Shown here piece after piece: positions 8,865 to 18,810 of a DNA stretch of 64,000 bases. The stretch lies in the NCBI GenBank assembly GCA_902599405.1, contig CACKFO010000001.1:1-64000 (forward strand), given 5' to 3'. The first letter of the stretch is position 1. Every line of letters begins with the position of its first letter. Both the position numbers and the translations under genes were made by a program. The notes below the pieces were generated by a model that saw only the letters and a program-made list of their open reading frames with translations, did no database searches and was not told the DNA's origin. The DNA comes from an uncultured Alphaproteobacteria bacterium (GTDB lineage: Bacteria; Pseudomonadota; Alphaproteobacteria; HIMB59).

Positions 8865-10179
8865 CCTATCTTTTCTTCAAGACTTTCCAAAAGATTTTAA
8901 CTTTGGAGTTGCTACTTCCTCTTATCAAATTGAAGGAACGATGTATGGCAATTGTGGTAAATCAATTTGGGATGATTTTGCTGAGAGAAAATTGAATGGC
9001 ATTGATGGGAAACTTGCTTGTAATCATATTGAATATTTCAAAGAGGATATTAAACTTATAAAAGACGCGGGTTTTAAGGTCTATCGTTTCTCATTTGCTT
9101 GGCCTAGATTATTTCCAGACAATAATAAAGATGTCAATTTAAAGGGTGTGGATTTTTACAAGCAATTATTAGAAGAAATAAATAATTGTGATTTAGAGGC
9201 TTTCCCAACAATTTATCATTGGGATCTTCCCATAAGATTTCAAAAAATTAAAGGTTGGGAAGATCAAGAAACCTGTAAACATTTTGGAGAATTATCTTTT
9301 TTCATATCAAAAACATTTGGAGATCAATTTGAAAAAATTTCAACCATTAATGAGCCTTGGTGTGTTTCTTGGTTAAGTCATTATTTAGGAGAGCATGCAC
9401 CAGGTATTAAAAATATCCAATCAGCTGCTAAAACTATGCATAATATTTTATTTGCACACTCGCAATCTGTTGAAGCATTAAGGTCATGTAATGATCATCA
9501 GATTGGAATAATTTTAAATAATCAATTTGGTCAACCTATAGATAGTAATGAAGAAAATATTCAAGCAACAAAACTGTTTGATGAGATTCATAATAGATGG
9601 TTTTCCGATGCTATCTTTAAAGGTAAATATCCAGAATTAGCTTTATCCATCCTAGAAAAATACCTCCCAGAAAATTACAAAACACAATTAGAATTAATAT
9701 CTTCACCAATTGACTGGATAGGATTAAATTATTACACCCGGTCTTTAATCAAATATAAAAAATCAAATGATGGTGTCAATTATGAATGTAATAGTGGGAC
9801 GCTAAAAAAAACAGATATGGGGTGGGAATTTTATCCTGAGGGATTGAGCTACTTTATTAAAAGAATTAATAAAGAATACGATAATAATATTCCAATCTAT
9901 ATTACAGAAAATGGGATGGCTAATAATGACAAATTATCTTTAGGAAATAGTATTAAAGATCATGATAGAATAGAATTTTTCAATATACACTTAAAAGAGG
10001 TGTTAGATTGCGTGAATGAAAGATTACCAGTCAAAGGGTATTTTGCTTGGTCATTACTTGATAACTATGAGTGGGCCTTTGGTTACTCTAAAAGATTTGG
10101 TTTAGTTTTTACTGATTTCCAAAACTTTAAGAGAATACCCAAAAATTCTTATTATGAATTTCAAAAATACTTGAAGTAA
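8857..10179 (+). CDS. glycoside hydrolase family 1 beta-glucosidase
   Basis: PKDFNFGVATSSYQIEG N-term, STINEPWCVSWL acid/base, IYITENGMA nucleophile motif. Confidence 0.93.
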   Translation: MINLSFLQDFPKDFNFGVATSSYQIEGTMYGNCGKSIWDDFAERKLNGIDGKLACNHIEYFKEDIKLIKDAGFKVYRFSFAWPRLFPDNNKDVNLKGVDFYKQLLEEINNCDLEAFPTIYHWDLPIRFQKIKGWEDQETCKHFGELSFFISKTFGDQFEKISTINEPWCVSWLSHYLGEHAPGIKNIQSAAKTMHNILFAHSQSVEALRSCNDHQIGIILNNQFGQPIDSNEENIQATKLFDEIHNRWFSDAIFKGKYPELALSILEKYLPENYKTQLELISSPIDWIGLNYYTRSLIKYKKSNDGVNYECNSGTLKKTDMGWEFYPEGLSYFIKRINKEYDNNIPIYITENGMANNDKLSLGNSIKDHDRIEFFNIHLKEVLDCVNERLPVKGYFAWSLLDNYEWAFGYSKRFGLVFTDFQNFKRIPKNSYYEFQKYLK

Positions 10180-10183
10180 GTAT

Positions 10184-10918
10184 CTACCTTATACTCCGTC
10201 CACCATCTACTGGTATAGTCAAGCCCGTCATAAAAGATGCACTCTCACTTGCTAAAAAATATATTACATTGGCCACCTCTTTTGGTTTGCCAACTCTTCC
10301 AATGGGATGGTTTTCCTTCATTCTTTTTTGGTACTCTTTCAGTGATAAATCTTTTTTAAAGGAAGCCAACATTGGTGTTTCAATAGCCCCTGGAGCGACA
10401 GCGTTTACTCTGATTTTATTTTTTGTTAAATCCAGAGCAAGTGACGCTGTAAAAGATATTATTGCACTTTTAGAAGTCGCGTATGCCAACATATTTTTAG
10501 CTCCTCTAATACTGTTTATTGATGCAACATTTATAATTGAAGAATTTTTAGCTTTTTTAAGAAAAGGTAAAATATACTTACAAGCAAGAAAGGAGCCTGT
10601 AACATTATTATTTAGATGGTATGACCAATCACTCATAGACGTGGTCTCTAAATTTCCACTCAATCTGACCCCTGCGCTATTCACTAAGACATCAATTTTT
10701 TTAAATTTTTTTTTTATATGTAGAGCTAGATTTTCCCAATCCTTATTCTTAGTAATATCTATGCGATGATATTCGATATCTTTAGTATTTTTGTTATTAT
10801 TATTTTTAAGGTAAGTACCAATAACTTTGTATCCATTATCTAAAAAAATTTTAGATGTGCTTTTTCCGATACCTGACTCAGCGCCTGTTATTAAGACAAC
10901 TCTTTTTTTAGATGTCAA
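10184..10918 (-). CDS. short-chain dehydrogenase/reductase (FabG-like)
   Basis: TGAESGIGKS, SAGVR, YATSKSA catalytic motif, C-term GLTIPVDGG. Confidence 0.9.
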   Translation of the reverse strand: MTSKKRVVLITGAESGIGKSTSKIFLDNGYKVIGTYLKNNNNKNTKDIEYHRIDITKNKDWENLALHIKKKFKKIDVLVNSAGVRLSGNLETTSMSDWSYHLNNNVTGSFLACKYILPFLKKAKNSSIINVASINSIRGAKNMLAYATSKSAIISFTASLALDLTKNKIRVNAVAPGAIETPMLASFKKDLSLKEYQKRMKENHPIGRVGKPKEVANVIYFLASESASFMTGLTIPVDGGRSIR

Positions 10919-10921
10919 AAA

Positions 10922-12766
10922 TTAAACACCTTTACGCTGTTTGCTCTTTCCAGACTCAAAATCCTCGAGGGCAATTTTATTATTATCAGTAATTGGATCT
11001 TGCAATGTGGGGCTTTCCCAAAATGCAGTCCCCTCTAACCATTCATAACCATGAGTTTTAATTGTAATAACATAAGTTTTATCTGAGTCTTTTGCCCTTT
11101 TATAAGCTGCCTCTAGCTCTGAAGTTGAGCTTACAGTCTCTGCATTAGCTCCCATACTTTTTGCGTGATTTTCAAAATCTACAAATTTAAGATTGGTCGC
11201 TCTAGCAGCACGAAGATTACAAATATATTCTTTCCCTCCTTTAGCTAATTGAAGGCGATTAATAACCATGTGCCCTCCATTATCACATACTATAATAATG
11301 AGCTTTTGATCGTATATAACTGAGCTATATATATCTGTATTGTTTAATAAGTAAGAACCATCACCAACAAATACCACCACGTCTTGATCGGGTTTCGCCA
11401 TTTTAATTCCAAGTGCACCTGAAATTTCATATCCCATACAACTAAAACCCCACTCAGTTTCAAATGTATTCAGCTGCTTTGGTTTCCAAACTTGCACGAC
11501 CTCTCCCACAAGTCCTCCTGCTGCTGTTACTACGATATCACTTGGATCTGAATTTCTGTAAACTGCACCTACGGCGTGAGCATATGAGGGCTCCTCTTGA
11601 TTGGTAGGTCCACTTTGTTTTTCAACATAAGCATCCCATTCATTCTTTTCCTTAATTGCTCTTTTATACCAGTCATCAGGAGCTTTCCAATCACCAAGAG
11701 CTTCGGATATTTTCTGAAGACCTACTTTAGCATCGCTTATAACAGGGGTTGCTAAATGTTTTGTAGTATCGTATCGAGCTGTATTTACTGAAACTAATTT
11801 GAAATTAGGATTTTCAAAATTTGCCCATGAGCCTGTGGTAAAATCTGCAAGCTTTGTACCTATAGCTAAAGCTAAGTCGGTATCTTTAGATAAACTATTG
11901 GATGAGCCCTCTCCTAACGCACCAACCGCACTAATATAATAAGGATCATCTTTAGTCATGCAACCAATACCCATTACCGTTGAAGTAACAGGAATGTTAT
12001 GTTTTTTAGCAAATTTTGAGAGTTCTTGCTCTGCTTCAGAGTAGAGAACACCTCCTCCTGAAATAATAATAGGTTGTTTTGAGTTTTTTATTTTTTCGAC
12101 TGCTTGATTAATCTGACTTGGATCTGGATGAACTCTTCTTATCTCGTGTAGTTTTTCTTCGAAAAATACTTCAGGGTAATCAAATGACTCTCCTTGAACA
12201 TCTTGTGACATTGCAATAGTTGCTGGCCCACAGTCAGAGGGGTCAAGCATGACTTGGATAGCTTGAGGAAGAGAAGCAAGAATTTGCTCTGGTCTTGTAA
12301 TTCTATCGAAATACTTTGAAACAGGTTTAAAAGCATCATTTGCGGTTTCAATAGGTGAGTTGAAATTTTCAACTTGTTGCAAAACAGGATCAGGAAATCG
12401 ACTAGCAAAAGTATCTCCTGGTAATAACAATATTGGAAGTCGATTGCTTAGAGCTACTGCTGCAGCTGTAACCATGTTTGTTGCCCCAGGGCCTACTGAT
12501 GAGGTGGCAATAAAAATTTGTTTTCTTCTCATGGCTCTAGCGTATCCAATACCAGTCAAAGCCATACTTTGTTCATGATGACCTCTAAAACCAGGAAGGT
12601 CAGACTGAAACTCTTCCATTGCTTGGCCTAAACAAGCAACATTACCATGGCCATAAATAGCAAATGCTCCTGGGAATAGTGGAGCTTTCTTACCATCTAT
12701 GATAGTTTTTTGCGCAATTAAATATTTAAACAGTGCGTGTGCACAAGACAATTTGATGGTTTTCAT
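10922..12766 (-). CDS. iolD: 3D-(3,5/4)-trihydroxycyclohexane-1,2-dione acylhydrolase (IolD-like, TPP-dependent)
   Basis: ThDP-enzyme architecture, GHGNVACLGQAMEE, GDGSYLLNNTDIYSSV ThDP motif; matches IolD pattern. Confidence 0.82.
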   Translation of the reverse strand: MKTIKLSCAHALFKYLIAQKTIIDGKKAPLFPGAFAIYGHGNVACLGQAMEEFQSDLPGFRGHHEQSMALTGIGYARAMRRKQIFIATSSVGPGATNMVTAAAVALSNRLPILLLPGDTFASRFPDPVLQQVENFNSPIETANDAFKPVSKYFDRITRPEQILASLPQAIQVMLDPSDCGPATIAMSQDVQGESFDYPEVFFEEKLHEIRRVHPDPSQINQAVEKIKNSKQPIIISGGGVLYSEAEQELSKFAKKHNIPVTSTVMGIGCMTKDDPYYISAVGALGEGSSNSLSKDTDLALAIGTKLADFTTGSWANFENPNFKLVSVNTARYDTTKHLATPVISDAKVGLQKISEALGDWKAPDDWYKRAIKEKNEWDAYVEKQSGPTNQEEPSYAHAVGAVYRNSDPSDIVVTAAGGLVGEVVQVWKPKQLNTFETEWGFSCMGYEISGALGIKMAKPDQDVVVFVGDGSYLLNNTDIYSSVIYDQKLIIIVCDNGGHMVINRLQLAKGGKEYICNLRAARATNLKFVDFENHAKSMGANAETVSSTSELEAAYKRAKDSDKTYVITIKTHGYEWLEGTAFWESPTLQDPITDNNKIALEDFESGKSKQRKGV

Positions 12767-12880
12767 TATTCCTCCAAAAAACTTAACCGTTGAATGATAT
12801 TACACGATAGAAAGATAATTTGAATGAAAAACCTTTATAAATTCGCACTTTTTTGACATAACTTTGTATCAAGAGAAAAT

Positions 12881-13843
12881 ATGAAAGTTGCTGTTCTAGG
12901 TATAGTTGATCCGAAAGGCTTATCGTTTTTGAAAGAAAACGAATTCAAGGTCATTGAAATTGAGAATTTTGAAATACAAAACTTAAGGGAACAATTAGAA
13001 GATGTTGATGGAATTTTATTAAGAACTACAAGACTTGATAAAGAAATTTTACAACATTGTAACAATTTAAAAATTATATCAAGACATGGAGTTGGTTACG
13101 ATAATGTTGATCTTGATTTTCTCAATCAAAATAAAATTGCACTTAGTATTACTTCTACTTCTAATGCTGTAAGTGTTGCCGAACATGTATTATCATTTTT
13201 TATTTATTTAACAAAAAATTTAACTCTATCAGATAGTCTGGTTAAAGAAGGTAACTTTGAAAAAAGATCTCAGTTACCCAATTTTTTTGAATTGTATAAA
13301 AAGAAAGTACTTATTATTGGTTTTGGTAGAATAGGAAAAGAAGTTGCTAAGAGATGTCTCGGATTTGATATGGAAGTATATGTATATGATCCTTTTTTAG
13401 ATAATGAAATAATAATTAGAAATCAATGTATACCGATTGAGAAAAACCAAGGTTTGGCTATATCTGATTTTATTACTATCCATTTACCATTAAATGGAGA
13501 CACTAAGAACTTTATCTCCCAAACAGAATTAAATTTGATGAAGAAAAACTCTATTCTTGTCAATACATCAAGAGGTGGGATCGTTAACGAAAATGACTTA
13601 TGTATAGCTTTAGAGTCAAAAAAAATTCAAGGTGCAGGAATGGATGTGTTTGTATCTGAGCCACCTGATTCCAATCATCCTTTTTTTAAGTTAGATAATA
13701 TTTTACTGACACCTCACAATGCAGCATTAACATTAGAATGTAGGGAAAGGATGTCCTTAGAAGCTTCACAAAATATTGTTTTTTTCTTAAAGTACATGAG
13801 TGAATTAAATGTCGAAAATTTAGTGAATAAAAAATATTTATAA
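12881..13843 (+). CDS. D-2-hydroxyacid dehydrogenase (phosphoglycerate dehydrogenase-like)
   Basis: VLIIGFGRIGKEVAKR Rossmann motif; LVNTSRGGIVNENDL; HNAALT catalytic region. Confidence 0.88.
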   Translation: MKVAVLGIVDPKGLSFLKENEFKVIEIENFEIQNLREQLEDVDGILLRTTRLDKEILQHCNNLKIISRHGVGYDNVDLDFLNQNKIALSITSTSNAVSVAEHVLSFFIYLTKNLTLSDSLVKEGNFEKRSQLPNFFELYKKKVLIIGFGRIGKEVAKRCLGFDMEVYVYDPFLDNEIIIRNQCIPIEKNQGLAISDFITIHLPLNGDTKNFISQTELNLMKKNSILVNTSRGGIVNENDLCIALESKKIQGAGMDVFVSEPPDSNHPFFKLDNILLTPHNAALTLECRERMSLEASQNIVFFLKYMSELNVENLVNKKYL

Positions 13844-13846
13844 AAA

Positions 13847-14719
13847 TCAAAAATCAGCCAAAAGTTGCTTTGAACCTTGAGTCCCTGTTTTAATTTTATA
13901 GAGATTTCCGTCAGCACTATCATTAATTGGATCTGCTCTTAGAGAGGTTATATATAGAGATGACAAATCAGAATTTCCAAATGCTACACATGTAGGTGTC
14001 CTTGTAGGGAGATCAATTTTTTCAATGATTTTGCCATTTTTTGTATCAATACATATAATACATTTTCCCCTAACCCTTGCTGACCAATAGTTGTCATTAT
14101 TATCCAAAGTGGCGCCATCTGGTTCTCCAACATCTTTGAAAATCATATTTGTTTCTAATTCATTTAGTTTTTTAAAATCTTGATTGTAGCTAAATTTTTG
14201 TATCCGACCAGTTGGTGTGTCTGCAAAATACATAATATTGTCCTTTTGAGAGAAGGCTAGTCCATTAGAGACAGTAATATTTGATAAAAGATGAGTTAAG
14301 GACAAGTCTGGAGCAAGTCTGTAAAGATTTGCAATAGGTTTTCTATTTAATTTATCTGGATCTTCATTATAAGTCCCAAATACAATTCCACCATATGGAT
14401 CTACTTTTGCATCATTTATTCGTGTCTTTTTAATACTAACTTCTACGTCACATATTTTTTCAAAAGATGAAAAATTTTTATTAGAAATTGCAATAAACTT
14501 TGGGAATCCAATTATAAATCCGTCTTTTTTTCTTGGTAAAATAAAACCAGCTCTATCTGGTAAATTAAATTTAAAACTTTGATTACTCTCATCAAGTTTC
14601 CAAATTGTTTTACCCTCGATATCTGTCCAAATTAAGCAATTTTCTTTCGAGTCCCAAAAACAACTTTCTCCAATTAGGTTTTTACAGTCTAGAGCTATTG
14701 AAACCTTATTTATATTCAT
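13847..14719 (-). CDS. SMP-30/gluconolactonase family protein
   Basis: GESCFWDSKENCLIWTDIEG, RINDAKVDPYGGIVFGT, DGATLDNNDNYWSAR. Confidence 0.88.
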   Translation of the reverse strand: MNINKVSIALDCKNLIGESCFWDSKENCLIWTDIEGKTIWKLDESNQSFKFNLPDRAGFILPRKKDGFIIGFPKFIAISNKNFSSFEKICDVEVSIKKTRINDAKVDPYGGIVFGTYNEDPDKLNRKPIANLYRLAPDLSLTHLLSNITVSNGLAFSQKDNIMYFADTPTGRIQKFSYNQDFKKLNELETNMIFKDVGEPDGATLDNNDNYWSARVRGKCIICIDTKNGKIIEKIDLPTRTPTCVAFGNSDLSSLYITSLRADPINDSADGNLYKIKTGTQGSKQLLADF

Positions 14720-14754
14720 CTCAAAATAATCTTTATTTCAAACATAGAGAATAG

Positions 14755-15837
14755 TTAGGGTTTAAGAACAAATAAATTTGAGTCCCTTTCATCGGCAATC
14801 ACATATATATTGCCTAGTTGATCTATCTCTATGTCTCTTACTCTTCCAATTTTATCTTTAAAAATTATTTCCTCTTTAACAAATTTATTATCTTTTCTGT
14901 GTAAAACAGAAAGGTATTGATACTTTAGTGAAGATACTAATAGTGAATTTTTCCACTCTGGAAAGGCATCTCCATGATAAAACTTAATACCACTAACTGC
15001 TATTGATGGCACCCAAATAAAATCAGGTTTTATAAATCCAGGCTCCCACGCATTACCGTCACCTATTTTAGTCCCTGAGTAATTAGTGCCACCCCAACCT
15101 ATTTTTTTCCAACCATAATTAGATCCACTTACAACTTTTCCTATGAAGTCGCCTCCTTTAGGTCCATGATTAGATATGTAAATTGAATTTGTTTGAGGAT
15201 CCAATGTCATACCTTGAGGGTTTCTAACACCGATTTGGTATAACTCAGGTAACCAGTTATTGCCTGAAATGAAAGGATTATCGTCAGGTAATTCACCATT
15301 TTTGTGAATTCTGATTATGGCTCCAATAGAGTTTGAAAAGTCTTGGGCAATCATACCCTTACCTCTTTCCCCGATACTAGCATAAAGATAATCATCAAGA
15401 ATTTCTATTCGTGAACCAAAATGCTTACCATTACTGAAGTATGGTAGTGCTTCATAAATAAGTTTTTCATTTATGAGGATATTGTTTTTAAACTCAGCAC
15501 GATAAATGGCAGTAGTGTATTTACCATTTTTTTTAATGGATCCAGAGACCCATATAATATTTTTATCACTTACTATATCTAGGAGTCCTCCTTGTCCATG
15601 TTGAACAAAGGGAATTTTATGATCAATTTTTATTTTTGTATAATCATTTGTATTAACAAGATAAATTTCACCTGATTTTTGTGTGATCAATAACTGATCA
15701 TCCATCCAACTCATACCCCAAGGATTGTTTAACGATACTGGTGTTTTCTCTAAAGTTATAGAATGCGTGTTTGCACTAAATAATAATAGACAAAATATAA
15801 ATAAAAAGGTTTTTTTAAATGAGTTTATTATCTTCAT
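14755..15837 (-). CDS. PQQ-dependent aldose/sugar dehydrogenase family beta-propeller protein (YliI/Asd-like)
   Basis: Signal peptide; NPWGMSWM, HFGSRIEILDD, GVRNPQGMTLDP, HGPKGGD motifs of soluble PQQ sugar dehydrogenases. Confidence 0.88.
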   Translation of the reverse strand: MKIINSFKKTFLFIFCLLLFSANTHSITLEKTPVSLNNPWGMSWMDDQLLITQKSGEIYLVNTNDYTKIKIDHKIPFVQHGQGGLLDIVSDKNIIWVSGSIKKNGKYTTAIYRAEFKNNILINEKLIYEALPYFSNGKHFGSRIEILDDYLYASIGERGKGMIAQDFSNSIGAIIRIHKNGELPDDNPFISGNNWLPELYQIGVRNPQGMTLDPQTNSIYISNHGPKGGDFIGKVVSGSNYGWKKIGWGGTNYSGTKIGDGNAWEPGFIKPDFIWVPSIAVSGIKFYHGDAFPEWKNSLLVSSLKYQYLSVLHRKDNKFVKEEIIFKDKIGRVRDIEIDQLGNIYVIADERDSNLFVLKP

Positions 15838-16888
15838 ATATACAGCAATGTTCTGCTGGTAATTTTAGAATAACTTTTTCTGACGGTATGTCTAATTCTC
15901 TTTTAACTTTTGCTTTTATTTTAAATGAGTCAAAAGATGCTGTAACAAGTTTATAATTTCCAAAATCTTCAACTTCAATTACGTCTGCTTCTAATGAATT
16001 ATCACTATGTTCATTTTCAACTGTAATATACTCAGAACGGATTCCTAGTTTTAGGTTTTCCGAATTAGAATTATTAATATTTGTTTGAACTTTGAATGAA
16101 TTAGCTCCTATACTAATTTCGTTTTTAGAACTTGCGGAGCATTCATATAAATTCATTGCAGGTGAACCAATAAAATAACCAACGAATGTTGTTTGAGGTC
16201 TTTCAAAAAGATCCTTTGGTGATCCTGCCTGCACAACTTCACCTTGATCCATGACAATAATATTATCTGCAAATGTCATAGCCTCATTCTGATCATGAGT
16301 TACATATATCAATGTTGTCTTGTACTTATCATTTATTTCTTTTAATTTTCTTCTAAGACGAAATTTTAAGTCAGGATCAATAACTGTCAGTGGTTCATCC
16401 ATTAATATAGCAGCTACATCCTCCCGAACTAAACCTCTTCCGAGAGAAATTAATTGCTTTTGATCTGCTGTTAATCCTTTTGCTCGATTGTTCAAATAAT
16501 CTTGTAAATTCAGTATTTCTGCAACTTCTTTGACTTTTCTTTCTATTTGATCCTCTGGAAACTGTCGACATTTTAGAGGAAAAGCAAGATTTTCGAATAC
16601 TGTCATTGTTCCGTAAATTACTGGAAATTGAAACACTTGGGCGATGTTTCTTTCTTCAGTAATCATTGAGGTTACTTCTCTTTCATCGAAAAATACTTTT
16701 CCATGGGAAGGATTTACTAAACCACTCATAATATTTAACATTGTTGTCTTTCCACAACCTGAGGGGCCAAGCAGTGCATAACGTCCACCATCTGCCCAAG
16801 AAAGAGACATTTCTTTCAAAGCAAATATTGGGTTACTTTCATTGGGCTCATAAGTGTGTGCAATATTATCTAAAATTATTTTAGCCAT
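15815..16888 (-). CDS. ABC transporter ATPase with atypical signature motif (LTADQ in place of LSGGQ), GlpT-like
   Basis: Walker A GPSGCGKTT, Walker B AILMDEPLTVID, signature region KGLTADQKQLISLGRGLVRED. Confidence 0.85.
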   Translation of the reverse strand: MAKIILDNIAHTYEPNESNPIFALKEMSLSWADGGRYALLGPSGCGKTTMLNIMSGLVNPSHGKVFFDEREVTSMITEERNIAQVFQFPVIYGTMTVFENLAFPLKCRQFPEDQIERKVKEVAEILNLQDYLNNRAKGLTADQKQLISLGRGLVREDVAAILMDEPLTVIDPDLKFRLRRKLKEINDKYKTTLIYVTHDQNEAMTFADNIIVMDQGEVVQAGSPKDLFERPQTTFVGYFIGSPAMNLYECSASSKNEISIGANSFKVQTNINNSNSENLKLGIRSEYITVENEHSDNSLEADVIEVEDFGNYKLVTASFDSFKIKAKVKRELDIPSEKVILKLPAEHCCIYEDNKLI

Positions 16889-17961
16889 TATTGTTGATAG
16901 GGAGAATGTCGCAGTTCCCCAGACTCCTCGAATAAATAAATTTTTGATTTATCAAAATTAATTTTTACAACCTCATTTGTATTATAGGTTTTTACCTCTT
17001 CAATTGTGGCAACACATTTTAAATTTTTATTACGTAAGTGAAGAAAGGTCTCTGAACCTGATATTTCAGATATTTCTACGTCAAAAGCAAAACCTTGATC
17101 ATCAAGAAATATATCTGTAGCCCTAATGCCTACTAAATACTTCCCATTAGGTACAGACTTGAGTTCATCAGGGATTTGGATTTGAACGCTATCATTCATT
17201 ATCAAAGAATTATCTTGTATAAGACATTTATTGATATTCATTGCAGGGTCATTAGTAATTTCAGCAACTTTAGCAGTTGCAGGATTTTCAAATACATCTT
17301 TAGCTGTACCTGTCTGAAGTATTTTACCTTCATCAATTACAATAATATCACCGTTGAGTTGCATCGCCTCCAAAGGGTCTGTGCTAGCATAAATTAAAAT
17401 TGAGTTTGACTCATCAGATACATTGAAAAGTTTTTTAAATTCCTCTCGAAGGCCCTCTCTTAATTTGTAATCAAGGTTAACGAGAGGTTCATCTAATAAA
17501 AGTATTTTAGCTTTTTTTGCCAGAGACCTTGCGAGAGCAACTCTTTGTTGCTGTCCACCAGATAGTTCTTGGATTTTTCTTGACTCAAAACCGATCAAAC
17601 CAACTTTCTCCATCGCAACTTTGACTTCTTTTTCAATTAAATTTTCATCCATTTTCCTTTGTTTTAGTGGAAAAGCGATGTTATCTCTGACATTTAAATG
17701 CGGATAATTTATAAATTGCTGATACACCATCGCTACATTTCTTTTCCAAACAGGAATTGACAAAAAATCTGTATCTTCAAAATTTATAGATCCCGAGTCA
17801 GGTGTTTGAAGACCAGCAATAGTTTTCAAAAGTGTAGTTTTGCCTGATAAAGTTCTACCTAATATCGTATACATTTTTCCTGAGTCAAATCTCAAACTAA
17901 TATCATTTAAATGGTATTCCTCTGTTGGTTTAAAAGAAATATGGTCAAGCAATAAAGACAT
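16888..17961 (-). CDS. ABC transporter ATPase with canonical LSGGQ, GlpS-like
   Basis: Walker A GRTLSGKTT, LSGGQQQRVALARSLAKK, Walker B ILLLDEPLVNLD. Confidence 0.85.
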   Translation of the reverse strand: MSLLLDHISFKPTEEYHLNDISLRFDSGKMYTILGRTLSGKTTLLKTIAGLQTPDSGSINFEDTDFLSIPVWKRNVAMVYQQFINYPHLNVRDNIAFPLKQRKMDENLIEKEVKVAMEKVGLIGFESRKIQELSGGQQQRVALARSLAKKAKILLLDEPLVNLDYKLREGLREEFKKLFNVSDESNSILIYASTDPLEAMQLNGDIIVIDEGKILQTGTAKDVFENPATAKVAEITNDPAMNINKCLIQDNSLIMNDSVQIQIPDELKSVPNGKYLVGIRATDIFLDDQGFAFDVEISEISGSETFLHLRNKNLKCVATIEEVKTYNTNEVVKINFDKSKIYLFEESGELRHSPYQQ

Positions 17962-18809
17962 TATTTTAAAGCTCCAGATAAATTACCCTTTGATAAATAA
18001 CGCTCTACAATAAACGCCACGATTATTAACGGTGCAACAGATACAAGTGCTGCTGCAGATAAACTCCACCATGGTGTAATTGAAGAATTTAGTGCTACAA
18101 TTTTGACTGGAAGCAATTGTACTTTTGTAAAAGTTAAAATAAAGGCAAAGAAAAAATCAATCCAACCAAATATAATACAAAACAAACCTGCCACTAACAT
18201 ACCTGGAACTGAGTTAGGGAGAACCACTTTAAAAAAAGCTTGGAATGGGTTACATCCATCAATTAAAGCTGTTTCATCAATTTCTCTGGGAACACGATTA
18301 AAAAAATCAACCATAATCCAAACAGCGATTGGCATTAATAAAACAATATAAACAAGTATTAAACCAGCGAGACTGTCTAGAAGCCCTAAGGAACTTAAGA
18401 AAATAAAAAAAGGAATTGACAATACAACGGGAGGCATAATTCTTTGAGATATAAAAAAGAATGTAATGTCATTATTTTTTACAATTCCAGCTTTGAAAGT
18501 GTAACGGGATAAAGCATAAGCAGCTAATGTGCCTAAGACAATGCTGATCAAACTCGCCGTTAATGTAACAAAAATACTATTAAAATATGGTCCAATAATA
18601 TTTATGCCACCTTGAGAACCAGGTTTAAATAAAACACTCCATCCATCTAAAGTTGGTTCAAACTGTAACCACGGTATATAAGTCGCTCCTCCTGTAACTG
18701 AATTGAAATCCTTAAAAGAAGTTGATATGGCCCATAGAAAAGGAGCAATAACAAAGCAAGCCCATAGTACAACAAAAAAATATTTCAAAAATGTATATAA
18801 CTTAGGCAT
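17961..18809 (-). CDS. carbohydrate/polyol ABC transporter permease
   Basis: EAA motif region REIDETALIDGCNPFQAFFKVVLPNSVPG. Confidence 0.85.
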   Translation of the reverse strand: MPKLYTFLKYFFVVLWACFVIAPFLWAISTSFKDFNSVTGGATYIPWLQFEPTLDGWSVLFKPGSQGGINIIGPYFNSIFVTLTASLISIVLGTLAAYALSRYTFKAGIVKNNDITFFFISQRIMPPVVLSIPFFIFLSSLGLLDSLAGLILVYIVLLMPIAVWIMVDFFNRVPREIDETALIDGCNPFQAFFKVVLPNSVPGMLVAGLFCIIFGWIDFFFAFILTFTKVQLLPVKIVALNSSITPWWSLSAAALVSVAPLIIVAFIVERYLSKGNLSGALK

Positions 18810-18810
18810 T

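Noticed and set aside
10269-10769. 166-aa plus-strand ORF antisense to the SDR gene
   Set aside because: Shadow ORF; SDR motifs on the other strand are unambiguous.
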